A DNA stretch of 12,348 nucleotides, taken from positions 1 to 12,348 of the forward strand of contig HF993157.1 of NCBI GenBank assembly GCA_000436795.1. The letters run 5' to 3'. How positions within the stretch are numbered: the stretch's first letter is position 1; the number at the start of each line of letters is the position of its first letter. Position numbers and translations under genes: made by a program. This DNA comes from Bacteroides sp. CAG:1076 (GTDB lineage: Bacteria; Bacteroidota; Bacteroidia; Bacteroidales; Bacteroidaceae). Below, piece by piece: positions 7,734-12,348 of this stretch. The notes under the pieces are model-generated. The model saw only the letters and a list, made by a program, of their open reading frames with translations. It had not been told where the DNA came from and did not search any database.

Positions 7734-8768
7734 TTATCTCTCATAATGAGTTACTGTAACACCATCACGTAACAGAAAGTCTTTCTTATATCCGTTGGGT
7801 ATGACAGGGCTTTTTATGCCATCTCCGAGGATTTTGACAGCGTGTTCTACGTAAATTTCATCCCAAAGTTCTTCGTCTATGAAAGATTGTAACAGTTGGC
7901 TGCCTCCTTCTACAAGTAATGCTTGCAACTTGTTTTCGTAAAGCTTTTGTAGAATTTGCGGAAGGATACTCTGGCTAAAGTCCAGTTTAAAATAAGTAAC
8001 TTGTGGTGTAGAGGCTTTGTCTAGGGCTGTAAATACCCATGTCGGTGTACTTCCGTCGAAGAGTTTCAGTGATGCAGGAAGAGTAAGCTCCTTGTCTATT
8101 ACCAGACGAACCGGATTTTTTCCATACCAGTTGCGTGTTGTTAGTGAAGGGTTATCCAATAATGCAGTTTTTCGGCCTACCAGAATTGCATGATGTTCTG
8201 CCCGCTGTTTGTGTACATACATCGATGTGATGGGGGTAGACAGGACAACAGGCTGGCCTTCTTTTCGGTTTATATCAATGAAACCATCTGCCGACTCGGC
8301 CCATTTTAAGGTGATGTATGGACGTTGTTGGGTGTTGAATGTTATGAAGCGTTTGATCAACTTACGGCATTCATCTTCCAGTATCCCTACTTTTACGTCG
8401 ATTCCTGCATCTTTTAACTTTTGGATGCCTCTGCCTGAAACAAGCGAAAAGGGATCGACGCATCCCACTACTACACGAGGAATTCCTTTTCTTATAATTA
8501 AATCGGCGCAGGGTGGTGTCTTCCCATAGTGAGAACACGGTTCGAGACTGACATAAATGGTTGATTCCCGGAGCATACTTTCGTCTTTTACCGAACGAAT
8601 GGCATTGACTTCGGCATGCCCTTCTCCACAGCGTGCATGATAACCTTCGCCGATAATGCGGTCGTTATGAACAATTACAGCTCCTACCATGGGATTAGGG
8701 GCAGCATTACACATTCCGTTGCGTGCCAGTTGAATGCAACGCCGGATATATTTTTCGTCTTTTGTCAT
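7734..8768 (-). CDS. ribD: bifunctional riboflavin biosynthesis deaminase/reductase
   Basis: Carries out the second and third steps of riboflavin synthesis: deamination of the GTP-derived pyrimidine, then NADPH-dependent reduction of the ribosyl side chain. The 344-residue product has both domains. The N-terminal CMP/dCMP-type deaminase (about 1-145) has NPMVGAVIV, the zinc and catalytic site H51-A-E53, and PCSHYGKTPPC with zinc ligands C78 and C87. The C-terminal RibD reductase (about 148-344) starts at RPYITLKWAESADGFI and includes AILVGRKTALLDNPSLTTR and the LLVEGGSQLLQSF motif. The start at 8768 gives the standard MTKDEKYIRRCI opening. It is divergent from prmC with a 34-base gap. The other rib genes are not in the window and no FMN-riboswitch-like leader is visible upstream, since that gap is too short to hold one. 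Confidence 0.97.
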   Translation of the reverse strand: MTKDEKYIRRCIQLARNGMCNAAPNPMVGAVIVHNDRIIGEGYHARCGEGHAEVNAIRSVKDESMLRESTIYVSLEPCSHYGKTPPCADLIIRKGIPRVVVGCVDPFSLVSGRGIQKLKDAGIDVKVGILEDECRKLIKRFITFNTQQRPYITLKWAESADGFIDINRKEGQPVVLSTPITSMYVHKQRAEHHAILVGRKTALLDNPSLTTRNWYGKNPVRLVIDKELTLPASLKLFDGSTPTWVFTALDKASTPQVTYFKLDFSQSILPQILQKLYENKLQALLVEGGSQLLQSFIDEELWDEIYVEHAVKILGDGIKSPVIPNGYKKDFLLRDGVTVTHYER

Positions 8769-8789
8769 AGTCCGTTTCTTTTTTATTCT

Positions 8790-8797
8790 TACATTTG
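8790..8797 (+). promoter_or_regulatory. putative -7 promoter element immediately upstream of prmC
   Basis: TACATTTG matches TAnnTTTG and ends five bases before the prmC start codon at 8803. If transcription begins at the usual distance of about 7 bases, the mRNA would start at or next to the ATG, making it leaderless or nearly so. No good -33 element is seen (the nearest TTTG, 8761-8764, is 25 bases upstream, slightly too far), so this could be a chance match. Confidence 0.4.
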
Positions 8798-8802
8798 TAC
8801 CT

Positions 8803-9645
8803 ATGCATCCTACATATACTTATATCAAGCAATCGCTCGCAGGCATATATTCCGATTCGGAAGCATCGGCATTGGCAAAGTGGATATTGACAGATGTGTT
8901 CTGTCTTTCCACAATAGACCTCTATGCGGGCAAAGATATGAATTTTTCTACGAAAGAGTGTGCCAAGCTGGAAGATATTCTCTCTCGCCTTAAAAGGTAT
9001 GAACCATTACAATATATATTAGGTAAAACTACTTTTTGTGGCTTGTCTTTTGAGGTCGCTCCTGGTGTATTGATACCTCGCCCGGAAACGGAGGAGCTGG
9101 TAGACTGGATTGTGTCAGATTATGCGGATGAATCAGCAGTTCGGATACTTGATGTAGGAACAGGCAGTGGATGTATTCCTGTTGCACTGGCTAAACGTTT
9201 GACTAATAGTAGAGTGACATCATGGGATGTGTCGTCTGAAGCCTTGGCGATAGCAGAGCGGAATAAACGTTTGAATGGAGCTGAAATAACATTGGCTCAA
9301 GTTGATATACTCAGCACTACGCTTCCTGAAATCTATACTGACATTTTGGTTAGTAATCCACCTTATATTACCGAAAAAGAACGGAGCGATATGGAACGTA
9401 ACGTCTTGGACTGGGAACCTGAGCTGGCATTGTTTGTTCCAGATAACGATCCGTTGCTGTTTTATAGAAGAATAGCGGAAGTGGGATGCAATATTTTATC
9501 TCCGAAAGGTGTATTATATTACGAAATAAACCGAGCTTATGGTAGAGAAACAGTTGAGCTATTGCAGCAGATGGGATATAAATCTGTCGAATTGCGGAAG
9601 GACCAGTATGGTAATGATCGTATGATAAAAGCATCCAGACCATGA
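8803..9645 (+). CDS. prmC: peptide chain release factor N5-glutamine methyltransferase
   Basis: SAM-dependent methyltransferase that modifies the GGQ glutamine of release factors RF1 and RF2, making translation termination efficient. From the start at 8803 the product has 280 residues, normal for PrmC/HemK. The N-terminal helical substrate-binding domain (1 to about 85) ends in the family stretch LIPRPETEELVDW (90-102). The Rossmann domain has the SAM-binding motif DVGTGSG (117-123) and the catalytic NPPY (185-188, in VSNPPYITEKE). The reading frame is open further upstream to 8734, but that extension would overlap ribD and add a hydrophobic stretch unlike the family, while MHPTYTYIKQSL matches typical N-termini. 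It overlaps recX by an ATGA junction and heads the prmC-recX-comF operon. Confidence in function is very high. Confidence 0.96.
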   Translation: MHPTYTYIKQSLAGIYSDSEASALAKWILTDVFCLSTIDLYAGKDMNFSTKECAKLEDILSRLKRYEPLQYILGKTTFCGLSFEVAPGVLIPRPETEELVDWIVSDYADESAVRILDVGTGSGCIPVALAKRLTNSRVTSWDVSSEALAIAERNKRLNGAEITLAQVDILSTTLPEIYTDILVSNPPYITEKERSDMERNVLDWEPELALFVPDNDPLLFYRRIAEVGCNILSPKGVLYYEINRAYGRETVELLQQMGYKSVELRKDQYGNDRMIKASRP

Positions 9646-10121
9646 AAGAATATACAGAAGATGAGTTGAAATATAAGGCTGAAGCATATTGTTCTACTAC
9701 AGAACATTGTCCTGCTGAAGTAATGGCTAAGCTTATTCAATGGGGAGCTGATGGAGAAATGTCGGAGCGCATATTGGAGCATTTACAAAAAGAGTGCTAT
9801 GTAGATTCAGTTCGTTTTTGTCGAGCTTTCGTGCGCGACAAATACCGTTTCGCGCGTTGGGGAAGAGTAAAAATTGTTCAGGCATTACGTATGAAACACT
9901 TGTCTTCAGAAGAGATTGAAGCTGGAGTGGCTGAAATTGATGAGGAAGAATATGCAAAAGGTCTACGCGATTTGTTGCGTCAGAAAAGTAAGTCGGTCTC
10001 GGGGAAAAATGAATATGAGCGTAATACCAAGCTGATTCGTTTTGCAGTCGGTAGAGGATTTACGATGGGTGAAGTGTTACGTTACGTAAAGCAGATAGAT
10101 CCCGATGAGTTTATGGACTGA
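9642..10121 (+). CDS. recX: regulatory protein RecX
   Basis: Small cytoplasmic protein that binds RecA filaments and modulates recombination and SOS activity. The 159-residue product is the usual size. It consists almost entirely of three-helix RecX repeats. The conserved block near residues 50-95 is clear (ECYVDSVRFCRAFVRDKY, RFARWGRVKIVQALRMK, then the SSEEIEAGVAEID helix), and a third repeat follows near the C-terminus (KLIRFAVGRGFTMGEVLRYV). The start codon overlaps the prmC stop (ATGA at 9642-9645) and the 3' end overlaps comF by 17 bases, so translation is probably coupled across all three genes. recA is not in the window, which is normal for Bacteroidetes, where recX often travels with prmC and comF rather than with recA. 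Confidence 0.92.
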   Translation: MKEYTEDELKYKAEAYCSTTEHCPAEVMAKLIQWGADGEMSERILEHLQKECYVDSVRFCRAFVRDKYRFARWGRVKIVQALRMKHLSSEEIEAGVAEIDEEEYAKGLRDLLRQKSKSVSGKNEYERNTKLIRFAVGRGFTMGEVLRYVKQIDPDEFMD

Positions 10122-10794
10122 CATACGAGATTTTTTCTTTCCACGTTTGTGCTTGTCGTGTGGAAGAAAACTGTTAGTGGGAGAAGAAGGACTTTGCATA
10201 TCCTGCTTTTCGTCATTGCCTTATACTAATTTAGGTAATACCCCCGGTAATGAAATGGAAAAATGTTTTTGGGGACGCTTTCCTATTGTTCGTGCCTCTT
10301 CACTCTTTTATTACGCCAAAGGAGGAGATGTAGCTTTGATTCTGTATGCTATGAAGTATCATGGACGTAAAACTCTTTGTTGCAAGATGGGAGAGTTGAT
10401 GGTAGGTGAGCTGCTTGCTTCCGGTTTTTTTGAAGGAGTGGATTGTTTACTGCCTGTTCCATTGTATCGTGCTCGTTTACGTCAGCGTGGATATAATCAG
10501 AGCGAGCTTCTTGCCAGTGGAATATCAAAGGTTACAGGTATACCTCTTGTTACGGATGCAATAATCCGTTCACGTAATAATGCTACACAAACCCATAAAA
10601 GCGGATATGCGCGTTGGAAGAATGTAGAAGGTTTGTTTCAGGCAACTGTAACAGCATCTTGTTTAGAGGGAAAGCATGTTTTATTAGTAGATGATGTGCT
10701 GACGACAGGTGCTACGTTGATAGCCTGTGCTGATGCTTTATTTGAACTGAAAAATATAAGAATAAGTGTGCTAACTTTGGCATGGGCAAGATAA
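10105..10794 (+). CDS. ComF family phosphoribosyltransferase-like protein
   Basis: ComF/GntX-type protein of the type I phosphoribosyltransferase fold, linked to DNA uptake in naturally competent bacteria. The biochemical activity is poorly defined. The 229-residue product has a four-cysteine zinc ribbon at the N-terminus (C16-x2-C19 and C31-x2-C34), a middle region with LYAMKYHGRK (80-89), the family signature PVPLYRARLRQRGYNQSELLA (117-137), and the PRPP-binding loop LLVDDVLTTGAT (193-204). The last two make the assignment secure. The start at 10105 lies inside recX (17-base overlap). A later start would cut into the zinc-ribbon helix. A 99-base gap with a promoter follows before pyrE. Whether it acts in DNA uptake here is unknown, because no other competence gene is visible. 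Confidence 0.92.
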   Translation: MSLWTDIRDFFFPRLCLSCGRKLLVGEEGLCISCFSSLPYTNLGNTPGNEMEKCFWGRFPIVRASSLFYYAKGGDVALILYAMKYHGRKTLCCKMGELMVGELLASGFFEGVDCLLPVPLYRARLRQRGYNQSELLASGISKVTGIPLVTDAIIRSRNNATQTHKSGYARWKNVEGLFQATVTASCLEGKHVLLVDDVLTTGATLIACADALFELKNIRISVLTLAWAR

Positions 10795-10832
10795 ATAATA
10801 TGCTTTCTTTAACTAAAAAATGTACACATATA

Positions 10833-10864
10833 TTTCATATTCACGTAGGATTTACATAATTTTG
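10833..10864 (+). promoter_or_regulatory. Bacteroides-type promoter for pyrE
   Basis: TAATTTTG at 10857-10864 fits the TAnnTTTG -7 element. A TTTC at 10833-10836, one base off the -33 TTTG, sits 20 bases upstream, the consensus spacing. The predicted transcription start near 10870 gives a leader of about 24 bases to the pyrE ATG at 10894. This is the best-matched promoter in the window. No attenuator or pyrimidine-responsive hairpin fits in so short a leader. Confidence 0.65.
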
Positions 10865-10893
10865 CACCAACGTTTATCAGATATATTAAGGTT

Positions 10894-11529
10894 ATGAAAG
10901 CTTTGGAAAGATTATTTGCAGAGAAATTATTAAAAGTAAAAGCCGTAAAGATTCAGCCAGCTAACCCGTTTACTTGGGCTTCAGGTTGGAAATCGCCTAT
11001 TTATTGTGACAACCGTAAGACATTGTCTTATCCTACTTTGCGTAATTTTGTAAAGTTGGAATTGTGTCGCGTAATTCTTGAAAAGTTTGGTGAGGTAGAT
11101 GCTATTGCCGGTGTTGCAACAGGAGCAATTGCTCAGGGTGCTTTGGTGGCAGAAGAGTTGAACCTTCCGTTTGTATATGTACGTTCAAGCCCTAAAGATC
11201 ATGGATTGGAAAATCTGATTGAAGGTGAGCTTCGCCCAGGTATGAAAGTGGTTGTTGTAGAAGATTTGATTTCTACAGGTGGAAGTAGTTTGAAGGCAGT
11301 TGATGCTATCCGTCGTAATGGATGCGAAGTTATCGGTATGGTTGCTTCTTTCACTTATGGATTCGATGTTTCAGTAGAAGCTTTCAAAGAAGCAAAGGTA
11401 GAATTGGTAACACTGACCAATTACAATGCTGTTTTGGATGCAGCTTTGAAAACTGATTATATCGACGAACAGGATATTCCGGTTCTTCAGGCTTGGAGAA
11501 AAGACCCTGCACATTGGACAGGAAAATAA
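10894..11529 (+). CDS. pyrE: orotate phosphoribosyltransferase
   Basis: Converts orotate and PRPP to orotidine 5'-monophosphate in de novo pyrimidine synthesis. The 211-residue cytoplasmic protein is full length. Key features are the substrate-side stretch FTWASGWKSPIYCDNRKTLS (26-45), IAGVATGAIAQGAL (71-84), the flexible catalytic loop with PKDHG (100-104), and the PRPP loop VVVVEDLISTGGSS (119-132) with paired acidic residues E123 and D124. The enzyme normally works as a dimer that shares the flexible loop. It has its own promoter and is followed by a large hairpin with a T-tract, so it may be largely monocistronic although SRPBCC and argH lie downstream on the same strand. Function is assigned with high confidence. 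Confidence 0.97.
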   Translation: MKALERLFAEKLLKVKAVKIQPANPFTWASGWKSPIYCDNRKTLSYPTLRNFVKLELCRVILEKFGEVDAIAGVATGAIAQGALVAEELNLPFVYVRSSPKDHGLENLIEGELRPGMKVVVVEDLISTGGSSLKAVDAIRRNGCEVIGMVASFTYGFDVSVEAFKEAKVELVTLTNYNAVLDAALKTDYIDEQDIPVLQAWRKDPAHWTGK

Positions 11530-11548
11530 TTCAACGTTAAATATATTG

Positions 11549-11618
11549 GAGCACGGATTACACGGAGTGCACGGTTTCTCAGCAAATCGTGTTATCCATG
11601 CAATCCGTGTTCTTTTTT
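11549..11618 (+). terminator. long hairpin of 9-base repeat units with T-tract after pyrE
   Basis: Arms of 29 bases (11549-11577 and 11584-11612) flank a 6-base loop, CTCAGC. 22 of 29 positions pair by Watson-Crick rules and three more by G-U in plus-strand RNA. TTTTTT (11613-11618) follows directly, so the plus-strand transcript has the form of an intrinsic terminator. The arms are tandem nonamers: CACGGATTA, CACGGAGTG, CACGGTTTC at 11552-11578 and, on the minus strand, CACGGATTG, CATGGATAA, CACGATTTG at 11583-11609. That periodic build resembles a dispersed intergenic repeat that has been taken up as a terminator. Confidence 0.75.
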
Positions 11619-11633
11619 ATGTAAAAACAGCTT

Positions 11634-12059
11634 ATGGTACAATTTGAAAGCACTGTAAAGCATGTTCCTTATAGCCAGGAACGAGTATATACTAAGTTGT
11701 CCGACCTGAGTAACTTGGAATCAGTACGTGAACGTCTGGACATGATGAAGGAAAAATTGCAAGGAAAGGTGGAAGATTTGTCTTTCGATCGAGATTCTTT
11801 GACCGTGAAGGTACAAGGAATCAGCCTGACTTTGCGTATCATCGAGCGTGAACCGATGAAGTGTGTCAAATTCGAGGGAGATAAGACTCCTGTTCCTTTG
11901 AATTTGTGGATACAGATACTTCCGGTTACAGACGAAGAGGCTAAGATGAAAGTTACTATTCGTGCCGAAGTAAACATGTTTATGAAGGCGATGATTTCGA
12001 AACCGCTTCAGGAAGGAGTTGAGAAACTGGCTGATATGCTGGCTATGATACCGTATTAA
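11634..12059 (+). CDS. SRPBCC (START-like) family protein
   Basis: A 141-residue cytoplasmic protein with no signal peptide or membrane segment, resembling SRPBCC/polyketide cyclase-type ligand-binding folds. The order of elements fits: an N-terminal strand (FESTVKHVPY), two short helices (QERVYTKLSDLSNLESVRER), a run of beta strands (LTVKVQGISLTLRIIER, KCVKFEGD, LNLWIQILPV, KMKVTIRAEV) and a long C-terminal helix (SKPLQEGVEKLADMLAMIPY). The usual hydrophobic ligand tunnel would lie between that helix and the sheet, but no ligand or catalytic residue can be named. It sits between pyrE and argH, 18 bases before argH, and is probably cotranscribed with it. From memory, similar short SRPBCC proteins occupy this position in other Bacteroides. 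The role is unknown, and the fold assignment is fairly confident. Confidence 0.82.
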   Translation: MVQFESTVKHVPYSQERVYTKLSDLSNLESVRERLDMMKEKLQGKVEDLSFDRDSLTVKVQGISLTLRIIEREPMKCVKFEGDKTPVPLNLWIQILPVTDEEAKMKVTIRAEVNMFMKAMISKPLQEGVEKLADMLAMIPY

Positions 12060-12077
12060 TATTAATCAATAAAAACT

Positions 12078-12348
12078 ATGGCTCAGAAACTTTGGGAAAA
12101 GAGTGTTCAGGTAAACGAGGAAATAGACCGCTTTACCGTTGGGAGAGATCGTGAACTGGATCTTTATCTGGCAAAACACGATGTATTGGGTTCGATGGCT
12201 CATATCACGATGCTGGAGAGTATCGGGCTGTTGACTGCTGATGAATTACAAGTCTTGCTGAATGAATTGAAAAATATTTATGCATCTGCCGAACGCGGAG
12301 AGTTTATTATTGAGGATGGTATAGAAGATGTGCATTCTCAGGTAGAGC
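12078..12348 (+). CDS. argH: argininosuccinate lyase, N-terminal part (runs off the window)
   Basis: Cleaves argininosuccinate to arginine and fumarate, the last step of arginine biosynthesis. Only the first 90 codons are inside the window, and the frame is open to the right edge. The visible part matches the ArgH N-terminus: LWEKSVQVNEEIDRFTVGRD, then LDLYLAKHDVLGSMAHITML with the D-x-x-GS-AH-ML pattern seen in the fumarase/aspartase superfamily members of this type, then GLLTADELQVLLNEL and the E-D-x-H segment EDGIEDVHSQVE, which precedes substrate-binding residues. The signature GSSxMPxKxNP loop would lie outside the window. The ATG at 12078 gives the standard MAQKLWEK opening, 18 bases after the SRPBCC gene. 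The assignment is firm despite the truncation. Confidence 0.95.
   Translation, partial: MAQKLWEKSVQVNEEIDRFTVGRDRELDLYLAKHDVLGSMAHITMLESIGLLTADELQVLLNELKNIYASAERGEFIIEDGIEDVHSQVE

Noticed and set aside
7690..7738. GATAAGC / GCTTATC inverted repeat overlapping the ribD stop codon, as a ribD terminator
   Set aside because: The stem is only 7 bp with a loop of about 35 bases and no clean T-tract on the minus strand, so it is too weak to call in such AT-rich sequence.
8734..8802. Upstream extension of prmC to an ATG at 8734, adding 23 hydrophobic residues
   Set aside because: It would overlap ribD on the opposite strand, does not resemble PrmC N-termini, and the ATG at 8803 gives the normal family length.
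8769..8802. FMN riboswitch upstream of ribD
   Set aside because: The gap is only 34 bases, with no conserved RFN-element helices. Any longer leader would lie within prmC and shows nothing recognisable.

Overview
The window looks like ordinary chromosome of a gut Bacteroides or a very close relative. Three lines of evidence support this: the protein sequences match Bacteroides families throughout, several intergenic regions carry the Bacteroidales -7 promoter element TAnnTTTG, and the gene order is typical of the group (uppS-bamA-skp-skp-murI beside ribD, then prmC-recX-comF-pyrE-argH). No tRNA, rRNA, CRISPR array, intact transposon or prophage is visible, and no intergenic gap exceeds about 135 bases.

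Left half, minus strand (about 1-8768). Read in the direction of transcription: ribD (riboflavin), a DUF6242-like beta-propeller lipoprotein, uppS (undecaprenyl diphosphate synthase), bamA (outer-membrane protein assembly), two tandem OmpH/Skp periplasmic chaperones, murI (glutamate racemase) and a truncated anaerobic sulfatase-maturating enzyme (anSME). From the lipoprotein to murI this is an envelope-building block. UppS supplies the lipid carrier, BamA and the Skp pair deliver and insert beta-barrel proteins, and MurI supplies D-glutamate for peptidoglycan. The main promoter lies just upstream of the lipoprotein. A second promoter-like site precedes the last skp gene, and a hairpin with a T-tract separates that gene from murI.

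Right half, plus strand (8803 to the end). prmC, recX and comF overlap one another and form a tight operon that starts 34 bases from the divergent ribD. pyrE has its own promoter. After pyrE comes a large inverted-repeat hairpin with a T-tract, then a small SRPBCC (START-like) protein and argH, which runs off the right edge.

I found no convincing new multi-gene system. The items most worth a second look are the anSME fragment whose homology stops abruptly about 46 bases from the left edge, two intergenic inverted repeats built from short tandem units (7-mers at about 2641-2726 and 9-mers at about 11549-11612), a tyrosine-rich insert in the BamA barrel, and a possible leaderless prmC transcript.
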